A stretch of 47,565 nucleotides of DNA. It comes from DASPKX01 sp035627835 (GTDB lineage Bacteria; Verrucomicrobiota; Verrucomicrobiia; Limisphaerales; SXQI01). Made by a program: the position numbers and the translations under genes. Where the stretch lies: the NCBI GenBank assembly GCA_035627835.1, contig DASPKX010000081.1, forward strand, positions 1 to 47,565. Reading direction: 5' to 3'. Positions 1 through 8,224 of this stretch are shown here, piece after piece (the first letter of the stretch is position 1; each line of letters starts with the position of its first letter). The notes under the pieces were generated by a model that was not told where the DNA came from, did not search any database, and worked only from the letters and a program-made list of their open reading frames with translations.

Positions 1-2150
1 AACGCATTGGTTGTCGCCACGGGCCGTTCCAGAATGATGTCCCCAAGCAGGAAGAAGGCTTCACCCAAGATATTGGTGGGCGTCTCCTTCGTGTCGATCA
101 AGCGGGTGACATACTCGACAGCATCATTGTAGTTTTGGCGGAAGAAGGCTGCGCGCGCGGCCATGAGATGGGCCTGCCACTTCTCCGCGGATGGCGGCCA
201 ATTAGTGTTCTGGAAAATACGCTGGTAGTTCTGCTCCGCCGGCACCCATTGCTCCAGATTGTAGTGGTAATTCGCAACAAGGGTTTGAGCCCTTGGCGCG
301 AGCGGATCACGCGGGTAGCGGGCGACAAAGTTGGTGAAGAGATGGTAGGCGTTGGTCGCGTTGCCAGCCTGGAGCGTCAGCCACGCCCAGTCGAATTCGA
401 CAAAGGGGCGCAACGTATGGTTGGTGTAGCGGCCCAGCCAATCTTCATATTCCTGCAGCGCATTGGTCCATGCGCCCTGCTCCTGGTACGTGCGGGCGAG
501 CGCGAGGCGAGCTTCCGGAAGCGCGCTCTCGGAAGGAACACGGGCGAGAAGGTTGGTTACGATGGTGCGGGCTTCAGCGCTGCGGCCGCCGCTGAGCAAG
601 GCGCTCACATAGAGCAGACGGGCCTGGCTTGTGAGCGGATCACTTGGGAACAGGTGCAGCATTTGCTCAGAAACCTCACCTGCGGCAGCGACATTCGTGA
701 GCTGAAGGTGCGCCCGCGCGAGTTGATAAAAGGCTTCAGTGCCGAGCTTGGACTTCACTCCAGGAACCGTGTCGAGAGCGGCCACCACCTGAGAGTAGTT
801 GGTGATGGCTCCAGCCAATTGGCCGAGCAGAAATCGGCAATCGGCCGCTTTGTGCAAGCCGACCACCCCTGTGAGGGTCTTCGGCGCGAGCTGCGCTGCG
901 GCTTCAAAATTCTCAAGGGCGTTGCTCAGCCGAGCGTCGGAAGGAGCGATGGTGTGGGATTCCCAATGCGTCCATCCTCGTTTCAGCCGCGCCTCGGCCA
1001 GGTTCGTGGAGGACAGGTTTGTGAGGGCCAGGTCGAGCTGTGCGCCCGCTAACGAAAGGAGGTTGGTTAATGGCGCGACTGGAGGATCGGCCTGTTTGCG
1101 CAATGCCGTGAAGTTCTGGAGATAAACATCTGCCAGGGCCAGGCGGAGTTCGCCTGAGGCAGGATCCGCGGGGTTGGCCTGGAGGAAAGCCTCCAACTGC
1201 GCAGCAGCATTTGTGAACTGCTGCTGGTTTATGAAGATGCCAACGCTCTCCAATAGCCCACTCTTGCGTTGGGCCGGTGTAAAGGCCTGGTCGTTAGCGA
1301 TGCGACCGAGAACAGCAGCGCCTTGAGCGGCCTGCCCCAAAGCGAGATGCACTCGCGCTTGGAAACGGAGGCCTTCATGCCGGCGCTCAACAGCGTTGGG
1401 CAAACGAGCGCTGAGATTGAGGAGGTTGGTGGCGCTCTGGAGCGCCACGGGATCTTTGGCCTGTAGTCGGACTTCTCCCAACAGTTGCTCCCGCTGCCAA
1501 AGGAGAGCGGGATCCGCGACCTGGTTGGTTAAGGATCCCAGAACCGCGAGGGCAGCCGACACGTTCGTTTGCTGTAGGAAGGCTTCACTCAAGAGCAGTT
1601 GCCCTCGAAATATGAGGTTTGTCTCGCCCCGGCTGGCGGCCGTCTTCTGAAGCGGGCTCTCCGGGCCGTTTAGAGTTGCGACAGCGTTGCTGATGGCGCC
1701 CCGGCGGAAGTCCGCAACGGCGGCGGAGTAAAGCGCGTGCGGCACACGGGCATAGTTGGTGTGCGCTCGCGCCAAGGTGGTGAGAAGATTGGCAGCCTCA
1801 AGGTAATTGCCTTTCTCAAGCTGCGCCTGGCCAAGCCAAAACAAGCGGTCAGCCTCTTGTGTCTCTGGAGCCTTGAAGTTGGCCAGCAACGCTATGACCT
1901 GGTCAGGTTGGGCCGACTTCGTCAAAGCTTCCGCGCGCAGCATCGTCACTTCGTTGGAGCGTGTCGTTTGCGGATACTTTTCCGCAAAGGCGGCCAACTC
2001 CCGCGCGGCTCTTTCATAAAAGCCGTCTTTAAAGGCCTGAGCCGCCGCTATGAATTCATCATCTTCTGCCGCTTGAGATAGCGAGCCGATGCATGAGCAG
2101 AGCAAGCCAAGTACCGCCAAAATTCTAAAAATGTGCAGGAAGCGGATCAT
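1..2150 (-). CDS. Secreted tetratricopeptide-like repeat protein, 3' end beyond the window
   Basis: The minus-strand frame from the ATG at 2150 is open for about 716 codons and runs off the window edge, so the C-terminus is missing. The N-terminus begins MIRFLHIFRILAVLGLL and continues CSCIGSLSQAAEDD, a signal peptide, possibly with a lipobox-like LLCSC. The rest is alpha-helical repeats of about 34-38 residues of the type A..L..F...YP......A, typical of TPR/Sel1-like or YfgL-associated tol-pal style repeat proteins. Many repeats have Thr-Asn pairs between helices (for example ALAVLGSLTNQ, AYHLFTNFVARYPRDP). The start codon overlaps the uvrA stop as ATGA, so the two are probably translationally coupled. 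The role is unknown; a periplasmic or outer-membrane scaffold is likely. All opposite-strand open frames over this stretch are shadows. Confidence 0.85.
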   Translation of the reverse strand, partial: MIRFLHIFRILAVLGLLCSCIGSLSQAAEDDEFIAAAQAFKDGFYERAARELAAFAEKYPQTTRSNEVTMLRAEALTKSAQPDQVIALLANFKAPETQEADRLFWLGQAQLEKGNYLEAANLLTTLARAHTNYARVPHALYSAAVADFRRGAISNAVATLNGPESPLQKTAASRGETNLIFRGQLLLSEAFLQQTNVSAALAVLGSLTNQVADPALLWQREQLLGEVRLQAKDPVALQSATNLLNLSARLPNAVERRHEGLRFQARVHLALGQAAQGAAVLGRIANDQAFTPAQRKSGLLESVGIFINQQQFTNAAAQLEAFLQANPADPASGELRLALADVYLQNFTALRKQADPPVAPLTNLLSLAGAQLDLALTNLSSTNLAEARLKRGWTHWESHTIAPSDARLSNALENFEAAAQLAPKTLTGVVGLHKAADCRFLLGQLAGAITNYSQVVAALDTVPGVKSKLGTEAFYQLARAHLQLTNVAAAGEVSEQMLHLFPSDPLTSQARLLYVSALLSGGRSAEARTIVTNLLARVPSESALPEARLALARTYQEQGAWTNALQEYEDWLGRYTNHTLRPFVEFDWAWLTLQAGNATNAYHLFTNFVARYPRDPLAPRAQTLVANYHYNLEQWVPAEQNYQRIFQNTNWPPSAEKWQAHLMAARAAFFRQNYNDAVEYVTRLIDTKETPTNILGEAFFLLGDIILERPVATTNA

Positions 2151-5119
2151 TGGGCAGTGGCCGGTGGCGCTGCGTTCAGCAGCTTGGCAAGATAATGCCC
2201 GGTGTGGCTGCCCGGCGTGTTGGCCACCACCTCTGGAGGCCCCTGCGCAATGATTTCCCCTCCTTTGGTCCCGCCTTCAGGACCAAGGTCGATCACCCAA
2301 TCCGCCGTTTTAATCACATCCAGGTTATGCTCGATAATGAGCAGAGTGTTACCGGTCGCGCGAAGCTTGAACAAGACATCAATCAGCTTGGCGACATCAT
2401 GGAAGTGCAAGCCGGTTGTGGGCTCATCCAGGATGTACAGCGTGCGGCCAGTCGATTTGCGGCTCAATTCCGACGCCAGCTTAATGCGTTGCGCTTCGCC
2501 CCCGCTCAAAGTGGTGCCAGCCTGCCCGAGTCGAATGTAGCCCAGGCCCACTTCAGCCAACGTGAGGCAGGGTTCGTAGATTTGAGGAATGGCGCGAAAG
2601 AATGAGACTGCTTCATCCACCGTCATGTTCAGGACGTCCGAGATGTTCATCCCTTTGTAGGTGATCTCGAGAGTCTCGCGATTGTAACGCTTCCCGCCAC
2701 AACCTTCGCAGGTGACGTAAACGGGCGGCAGGAAATGCATCTCGATTTTCAGCACACCGTCGCCCTCGCACTTCTCGCAGCGGCCACCCTTAACATTAAA
2801 ACTGAATCGGCTGGCGGTGTAGCCGCGCACTTTCGCCGCAGGGATGTTCGAGAACAGGTCGCGGATCTGGTTGAAGATGCCAGTGTAAGTGGCTGGATTG
2901 CTCCGTGGCGTGCGGCCGATGGGCGTTTGGTCGATCACGATGGCTTTATCGAGCAGCTCGTAGCCATTCAGAGCGCGATGGGCGCCCGGGCGTTCCTTGG
3001 AGCCATGCCAAATCCGAAACAAAGCGCGGCGAATGATGTCATCGACAAGGGTGCTTTTGCCCGAGCCGCTGATGCCCGTAACACAGGTGATCGCGCCCAG
3101 TGGAATACGCACATCGATGTTCTTGAGATTGTTTTCGCGCGCGCCCAGAACTTCCAGCCAGCCACGTTCAGCGCTCGGTTTGACGCGCTTGGCTGGTGCG
3201 GACACCACGAGATCGCCTTTGAGGTACCGGCCTGTAAGTGATTTGGGATGCGCCAGTATCTCCGGCAGCGTGCCCGCCGCGACCAGCTCGCCTCCATGCA
3301 CCCCGGCTCCAGGGCCAAGATCCATGATGTAGTCCGCGCGGCGAATGGTGTCCTCGTCATGCTCCACGACCAGAACGGAGTTCCCGAGATCCCGCAGCCC
3401 TTCAATCGTTCGCAGGAGGCGCTCGTTGTCGCGTGAATGCAAGCCGATGCTGGGCTCATCGAGGATGTATAGGACGCCCACCAGGCCTGCCCCGATCTGC
3501 GTCGCCAGGCGGATGCGCTGGGCTTCGCCACCACTTAGAGAGCCGCTTTCGCGATTGAGAGTCAGATATCCGAGGCCGACGTTCCTGAGAAATCCCAGGC
3601 GAGTGCGAACCTCTTTGATCACCTCCCCGGCAACCTGCCGCTGGTAGTCAGTGAGCTTCAGCTTCGAGAGAAAGTCGTCGGCGTCTTCGATGGACAAAGA
3701 GCAAAAGTCCATGATCGAGATGCCGGGAATCGGGGCCCGCAACGGTTTCGAAGAGGCTTTGGCAGCAGCGTCGCATTCCGCGGGAGTGAGTGTTCGCCCT
3801 GTCGTTTCATCTCCGAGGGTGACAGCGAGAATTTCTGGTTTCAGCCGTTTGCCACCGCAACCATCGCAATCCTGCGGGGCCATAAATCCTTTCAGACGAT
3901 TGCGCGTGAACTCACTTTCGCTTTCAACATAGAGGCGCTCAAGATTCGGGATAACCCCTTCGAACGGGCGGCTGACCTTCGTCGGCTTGCCGGCACGCAT
4001 GAAGGTGAAGTCGATCGGCTCCTCACCGGTGCCGTGCATTACAGCGCGCTTGAACGCTTCGGGAAGCTCCTTGTAAGGAGTCTCCAGACTCACCCCAAAG
4101 TGCGATGTGATCCCGCGCAGCATCGCCTTGTAGTAAGTGATCATCTTTTTTCCGCCACGCCGCCATGGAAGGATTGCGCCGCCTTCAATGCTCTTGTCAG
4201 GGTTAGGAACGCAGAGGGCTTCTTCGAAGACGAGCTTCTGCCCCAAGCCATGGCAGACCGTGCAAGCGCCCTGGGGTGAATTGAACGAGAAATGCTTGGG
4301 CTCGGGCTTTTCGTAGCTCAACCCTGTCGCAGGGCTGTGCATGCGATTTGAATGGGTGGCTTCCGTCCAAGGCGCTGCGCTATCGGAACCGGGAGGCTGC
4401 GAGAGAGTGAGCAACGAGCCGTTGCCCCATTTGAGGGCCGTCTCGACAGAATCGCCTAAGCGCACCCGGATCTTTTCGTCTATGACCAAACGATCGACGA
4501 TGACTTCGATCGTATGGCGTTCTTTTGGGTCCAGCTTGATACGGGTGTTCGCAGCCAACTCAACGATCTGGCCATCCACACGGGCGCGAACGAAGCCCTC
4601 ACGCGCCAGGCGCTCGACAACATCGCGGAACTCCCCCTTCTCGTTGCGCACCATCGGCGCGAGGATCATCACCCGGGTGCGGGGGGGAAGAGCGGCTATG
4701 GCATCAACGATGTCCGTGGTGGTCTGATGGCTGATGCGATCGCCAGTGACGGGGCAATGGGGTTGGCCAATGGTGGCGTAAAGGAGACGCAGGTAATCGT
4801 AGATTTCCGTGGTCGTGGCGATGATCGAGCGCGGATTGGAGCCGGAAGTCCGTTGCTCAATGGCAATTGATGGTGAAAGCCCGTCGATGTAGTCAACGTC
4901 CGGCTTCTGCATCTGGTCCAGAAACTGGCGAGCGTAGGCCGATAGAGACTCGACGTACTTGCGCTGCCCTTCGGCATAGATGGTGTCGAACGCGAGAGAC
5001 GACTTCCCGGAACCGCTCGGGCCGGTGATGACCACGAGTTTGTCGCGAGGAATGGTGAGCGTGAGATTTTTGAGGTTATGCTCACGCGCGCCGCCTATGC
5101 GGATGAAATCCTTCGACAT
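2147..5119 (-). CDS. uvrA: UvrABC excinuclease subunit A
   Basis: DNA damage recognition ATPase of nucleotide excision repair; acts as a dimer that loads UvrB on lesions. Two ABC modules are clear. The first Walker A is GPSGSGKSS at residues 33-41, the first signature is LSGGEAQRIRLA, followed by LYILDEPSIGLH. The second Walker A is GISGSGKST, with signature LSGGEAQRIKLA and LYILDEPTTGLH. Zinc-binding pairs are seen as CTVC with CDGC (first module), and as CEKC followed about 20 residues later by CEGC (second module). At 990 residues it is about 50 longer than the E. coli protein; the extra sequence appears to be loops near the first zinc module (around SDSAAPWTEATHS and AAAKASSKP). No strong Shine-Dalgarno is seen before the ATG. 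The stop overlaps the start of the downstream repeat protein. Confidence 0.98.
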   Translation of the reverse strand: MSKDFIRIGGAREHNLKNLTLTIPRDKLVVITGPSGSGKSSLAFDTIYAEGQRKYVESLSAYARQFLDQMQKPDVDYIDGLSPSIAIEQRTSGSNPRSIIATTTEIYDYLRLLYATIGQPHCPVTGDRISHQTTTDIVDAIAALPPRTRVMILAPMVRNEKGEFRDVVERLAREGFVRARVDGQIVELAANTRIKLDPKERHTIEVIVDRLVIDEKIRVRLGDSVETALKWGNGSLLTLSQPPGSDSAAPWTEATHSNRMHSPATGLSYEKPEPKHFSFNSPQGACTVCHGLGQKLVFEEALCVPNPDKSIEGGAILPWRRGGKKMITYYKAMLRGITSHFGVSLETPYKELPEAFKRAVMHGTGEEPIDFTFMRAGKPTKVSRPFEGVIPNLERLYVESESEFTRNRLKGFMAPQDCDGCGGKRLKPEILAVTLGDETTGRTLTPAECDAAAKASSKPLRAPIPGISIMDFCSLSIEDADDFLSKLKLTDYQRQVAGEVIKEVRTRLGFLRNVGLGYLTLNRESGSLSGGEAQRIRLATQIGAGLVGVLYILDEPSIGLHSRDNERLLRTIEGLRDLGNSVLVVEHDEDTIRRADYIMDLGPGAGVHGGELVAAGTLPEILAHPKSLTGRYLKGDLVVSAPAKRVKPSAERGWLEVLGARENNLKNIDVRIPLGAITCVTGISGSGKSTLVDDIIRRALFRIWHGSKERPGAHRALNGYELLDKAIVIDQTPIGRTPRSNPATYTGIFNQIRDLFSNIPAAKVRGYTASRFSFNVKGGRCEKCEGDGVLKIEMHFLPPVYVTCEGCGGKRYNRETLEITYKGMNISDVLNMTVDEAVSFFRAIPQIYEPCLTLAEVGLGYIRLGQAGTTLSGGEAQRIKLASELSRKSTGRTLYILDEPTTGLHFHDVAKLIDVLFKLRATGNTLLIIEHNLDVIKTADWVIDLGPEGGTKGGEIIAQGPPEVVANTPGSHTGHYLAKLLNAAPPATAQ

Positions 5120-5168
5120 TTAAGAACGGTCACTTTAGCACACGACCTTCGCGGAAGAAAGGCGTTAC

Positions 5169-5183
5169 AACCGGAAGCCGGTT
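5169..5183 (-). terminator. Short perfect hairpin between TonB receptor and uvrA
   Basis: AACCGG and CCGGTT are separated by three bases, giving a perfect 6-bp stem in the 125-bp gap after the receptor stop. There is no U-tract on the minus strand, so it would be a weak terminator at best; on the plus strand it is followed by AAAAG. It may instead be a processing or pause site. Confidence 0.3.
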
Positions 5184-5244
5184 AAAAGCTTCGCGGCAAC
5201 TTCGATCCGGCTGCAGCAGCTCTAGTGAATGAATCCGCCTGAGC

Positions 5245-7374
5245 TTAAAAGCGCGCGGTGAGCGCAACTCGCAGGCTTACCGGGCTAACGGAATGGAAGT
5301 GGCGGTCGAGATAGCCACCATCGGCAGAGCCAACCGGCTCACCTGCGAGGCGGGAGGCGTAGTAGTACTCGATTTCATTGTCGCGGCGATCCAGAACGTT
5401 CAGAACTTCGGCTGAGAGGGACCAGACTTTGCTGAAGCGATAACCGATCTCGGAACTTAACAGGAGGGTTTCACTTGAACGGACGGTGTTGTCTTCAATC
5501 AGTGGTCGCGGGCCGAAGTAGCGGAGGTGGAGACCGCCGAAGAAGTTGCGCAGGTTGCGAATAGTGAAGCCAGTGGTGATGGCGGTTTCTATGGAGCCGG
5601 GAATATGCCGGCCAGACGGATCAGAATCGCGGAAGCGCGCGTTGGAGAAGGAGAGGTCCGCATCCATGCTGAGCCAGTCGTTTAGGAGATAGTAATTTGC
5701 AAACTCGACCCCATAACGGCGGGAAGGGCGGCTGGCTTCAGTGGCGCCAGCGTCACCGATGAACAGGAGTTCGGAGTCAATGTCGAGCCACCAGAGAGCA
5801 ACCGAGCTATGGAGGTCGCGAATGCCGCTCGTGCGAACCCCGAACTCAGCTCCGTAAGTGCGCACGAGTGGGTCCGCCGAATCTATTGCAGCGCCTGTGG
5901 CGGGATCAACACGTGCAGTTACGCCGCGGCCGTCATTGCTGTGAAAGCCAAGGCCGCCGTTGAGATAGAATTCCGTGTCTGCCCAAGGGCCGAGGACTAG
6001 GCCAGCCTTGGGGCTCACGATCGCGTCGGATTCGGAACCTGAGTTCAGCGGGTTATCGCTTTCGACATCGAAATGGTAAAAGTCGGCCCGCAGACCTGCG
6101 GTGGTGCGGAATTTCTCCGCCCACTGCACTTTGTTCATGAAATACGGAGCAAGGCTTGCCTGGACGATGGCGTCTTCCCGGGTTGTGGCTGGAATAGGGT
6201 TACCATCGTAGTCGAGCTTGTCTGCTCGGCTGCGTTGCACCGATTGGAAGAGCCCGTTGTGAATGTCGTCGGTGCGGAGTTGAAGGCCAAAGGTGTTCTC
6301 GACGGGGTGGCTCGCGATTTCGGAAAAGATGGTGTGGCTGGCATTCAGCCCACCAAGCCAGCGTTCGTCCAACTGTTCGAACTGATCGCCTTGGGGTGAG
6401 GTGAGGAAGTAGGTGAAGTCGGACCAAAGGTCCATGTCGTAGTAGGACCCGTAAGCCACGAGCTTGGTGGCAGCCGTGTCGGAGACACGATGCCATTCCC
6501 CAATGAGGCTGTAGCGTTGTGAGTTGCCGGCGTCGGTCGGATTCAAGTTGTCGAAACGACTGAACCCCGGGATATCAAGCGCCCGTTCAGCTATTTGGTC
6601 GGTGGAGTTCCAGCGGCCATGATAGCCGAGGAACTTTATGCTGAAGCCGAGCGCCTGATCCCCTTGGGAGTAGCCGACGACCCCGTTGAACTTCTGGTAA
6701 TCGTCGGGGTTGGTCCAGGGCCCATCATAGTGCGAGGTTTCGAGCGCATACAGGAGGTTGCCGGGCCCAGCCTCTGGCGAGGAGGCGAACAGCGCTCGTC
6801 CATAGCCGTAGCTCCCACCTTCAATGCGAGCAATGCTTTGAGGCAGACGATCGTAGTATTCGATGTCCGCTGCCCCCGCAGAGGAGAAGTCGCCCTGGTC
6901 CGCGTGATAGACACCTTTCCGATAGTTCACACGGTAGGTGAGTTCGGGGATGAGGAAGTTCAGGTCGGAGTAGCCCTGGCCATGACCGTGCGAAGGCATG
7001 TTGATGGGCATGCCGTTGAGGGATGTGGCGAAGTCGGTTCCGTGATCCAGATTGAATCCGCGAAGGAAGTACTGGTTCGCTTTGCCGCCGCCGCTGTGCT
7101 GGGTCACAATCACCCCGGGAATCGTCTCCAGAATCTCGGCCGGTTTGGTGAGAGGTCGCTCGAGCAGTTGAGGCTGGCCCACCGCGCCCTCTGAAGCGGT
7201 GGAGGCAATTCCGACTAAAGTGTCATCACGGCCTTCAACAATGACATCGGGCAGGAGTGTCGGGTTGTTCGTCTGGGCAGCGGCAACGCCGGTAGAAACA
7301 ACAGCTAACAGCGTTGCGATCCTGAAGGGCGCTTGGCGCGCAATATTGGTGTGGGCCGTGTTCGTTTTCTCCAT
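5245..7374 (-). CDS. TonB-dependent outer-membrane receptor, substrate unknown
   Basis: The start is placed at the ATG at 7374, because it begins a typical signal peptide: MEKTNTAHTNIARQ then APFRIATLLAVVSTGVAAAQ. An upstream extension in the same frame has no signal character. The mature protein opens with LLPDVIVEGRDD, a TonB-box-like start, then a plug domain with ILETIPGVIV, QYFLRGFN and LNGMPINMPSHGHGQGYSDL. The remainder is beta-barrel with the final residue Phe (VALTARF), as usual for outer-membrane proteins inserted by BamA. The His-rich GHGQGY element belongs to a receptor subgroup often found in Acidobacteria and Verrucomicrobia whose ligand I cannot name; there is no transporter gene next to it to indicate a substrate. 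The gene is divergent from the small zinc-ribbon gene, with a stem-rich gap between them. Confidence 0.9.
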   Translation of the reverse strand: MEKTNTAHTNIARQAPFRIATLLAVVSTGVAAAQTNNPTLLPDVIVEGRDDTLVGIASTASEGAVGQPQLLERPLTKPAEILETIPGVIVTQHSGGGKANQYFLRGFNLDHGTDFATSLNGMPINMPSHGHGQGYSDLNFLIPELTYRVNYRKGVYHADQGDFSSAGAADIEYYDRLPQSIARIEGGSYGYGRALFASSPEAGPGNLLYALETSHYDGPWTNPDDYQKFNGVVGYSQGDQALGFSIKFLGYHGRWNSTDQIAERALDIPGFSRFDNLNPTDAGNSQRYSLIGEWHRVSDTAATKLVAYGSYYDMDLWSDFTYFLTSPQGDQFEQLDERWLGGLNASHTIFSEIASHPVENTFGLQLRTDDIHNGLFQSVQRSRADKLDYDGNPIPATTREDAIVQASLAPYFMNKVQWAEKFRTTAGLRADFYHFDVESDNPLNSGSESDAIVSPKAGLVLGPWADTEFYLNGGLGFHSNDGRGVTARVDPATGAAIDSADPLVRTYGAEFGVRTSGIRDLHSSVALWWLDIDSELLFIGDAGATEASRPSRRYGVEFANYYLLNDWLSMDADLSFSNARFRDSDPSGRHIPGSIETAITTGFTIRNLRNFFGGLHLRYFGPRPLIEDNTVRSSETLLLSSEIGYRFSKVWSLSAEVLNVLDRRDNEIEYYYASRLAGEPVGSADGGYLDRHFHSVSPVSLRVALTARF

Positions 7375-7492
7375 AAGCTTTCCCGCCGACCCGCAAGCAC
7401 GCCCAGGCAAAAAGCCACCGTGCGCAGCTACGGGTGAAGTTCCCGCCATCGCTGCTGCAGGTGGCTGCAGATAATTCATCAGCGCACGCGTG

Positions 7493-7575
7493 AGCTGCCA
7501 AGTTAAAATTCCCGACCGGAGACGTCGGCCTCAGCCAGGCAGCTTTCCTGAATGTTCGGCTTTCGGGGAAAGCCG
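7493..7575 (-). promoter_or_regulatory. Stem-rich leader/operator region upstream of the TonB receptor
   Basis: Three inverted repeats lie in the 223-bp divergent gap. AGCTGCC (7493-7499) pairs with GGCAGCT (7538-7544); inside it, CCGAC (7512-7516) pairs with GTCGG (7524-7528). Separately, CGGCTTTC (7557-7564) pairs perfectly with GAAAGCCG (7568-7575) across a 3-nt loop. Nested and tandem stems ahead of a TonB receptor suggest a leader RNA or riboswitch for the receptor, but no known riboswitch consensus fits. It could also be operators for the divergent pair. Confidence 0.35.
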
Positions 7576-7597
7576 GTTTGTGCCAAAGGAAAGATGG

Positions 7598-7876
7598 ATG
7601 ATCGAGAGAGATTTGGAGGAGGCGCATAAGCACGCGTCACGGCATCGGAAAGTTCTGGAGAAGAGTGAATTTTGCGGCTGTTTTTATTGTTTGCGCAAAT
7701 CGAGGCCGAGCCAGGTGAGGAGTTGGTTGGACGATGACACCACTGCTGTGTGCCCGCATTGCGGCATGGCCGCAGTAATACCAGCGGCCTCCGGCATCGA
7801 CATACGGAAACCATTCCTCACGCGCATGCGGACATATTGGTTCGGGATCGTGGAAGAAGAGGAGGAAAAGAAGTGA
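7598..7876 (+). CDS. Small zinc-ribbon-like cytoplasmic protein
   Basis: A 92-residue protein. The start at 7598 is chosen because AAAGGA lies 7 bases upstream and the recognisable family sequence begins here (EEAHKHASRHR). It has two cysteine pairs, CFYC (residues 28-31) and CPHC (52-55), separated by a helix with SQVRSWLDDD, which looks like a zinc ribbon, then a conserved A-A-S-G-I..I..PFL..M..YWF tail. This matches a widespread family of uncharacterised bacterial 'cytoplasmic proteins'. The C-terminus is a run of Glu/Lys. Function is unknown; nothing around it is informative beyond divergence from the TonB receptor gene. Confidence 0.8.
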   Translation: MIERDLEEAHKHASRHRKVLEKSEFCGCFYCLRKSRPSQVRSWLDDDTTAVCPHCGMAAVIPAASGIDIRKPFLTRMRTYWFGIVEEEEEKK

Positions 7877-8049
7877 GTCGACGCTGGGCTTCGCTCTGGG
7901 CGGAGGATCTACGTACGGGGTCGCTAACCGCTAAAGATTTCCCCTAGGGGTTTTTGGAATTGCGTCCCGATGGCAGCCCTTAAGGGGCGAAGCTACTTTC
8001 ACGACATCGAAAGCGAGCGCCCGTGTGGGTGTAACCTTTAACCAAAGAA

Positions 8050-8198
8050 TAACAGGCTTATGGAAAAAGTGCGTGAAACAGGTTCCTGCGCCGGCTCGAC
8101 CTGGGTCAATTTTGTGGTGACCCGCTAATAGCCGCGGCGCTGATTTAATCAGGCCCAGCTTCGTCCATCAGGTGGTGGAGGACGCTGGGCCTGTTTTG
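8050..8198 (+). ncRNA. Candidate structured non-coding RNA
   Basis: The 348-bp stretch between 7877 and 8224 carries no convincing protein gene but is full of pairing. GCGCCG (8088-8093) pairs with CGGCGC (8135-8140), enclosing GGGTCA (8103-8108) paired with TGACCC (8118-8123). This is followed directly by an intrinsic terminator that ends near 8198 on the plus strand. The terminator stem sequence GACGCTGGGC also occurs near 7880, which could give an alternative pairing. The 5' end is not defined. I checked it against tmRNA, 6S, SRP, RNase P and the common riboswitches by eye and none fits. It could also be just the 3' UTR of the upstream small gene. Confidence 0.33.
8151..8198 (+). terminator. 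Intrinsic terminator
   Basis: GGCCCAG (8152-8158) pairs with CTGGGCC (8185-8191), and after a 3-nt bulge CGTCC (8162-8166) pairs with GGACG (8180-8184). The hairpin is followed by TGTTTTGT. The T-run lies on the plus-strand side, so it ends rightward transcription coming from 7.6-8.1 kb. It may also slow leftward transcription at the end of the gene at 8225. Confidence 0.7.
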
Positions 8199-8224
8199 TC
8201 GTGCCCTCGCCGACGCAAGACGTT

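Noticed and set aside
135..1052. A 305-codon open frame on the plus strand
   Set aside because: It lies opposite the 716-codon repeat-protein frame, which has a signal peptide, family-like repeats and an operon link; the plus frame has no recognisable sequence.
6595..7194. A 199-codon open frame opposite the TonB receptor
   Set aside because: The receptor has plug and barrel motifs with the terminal Phe; the opposite frame is a codon-bias shadow.
7480..7597. Cobalamin riboswitch ahead of the TonB receptor
   Set aside because: Only a short GGGAA...GCTG-like match is present; no B12 box and no matching P1/P2 pairing could be placed.
8000..8200. tmRNA, 6S RNA, SRP RNA or RNase P RNA
   Set aside because: The conserved ends, the T-loop arm, and the RNase P core sequences are not there. 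Kept only as an unidentified structured candidate.
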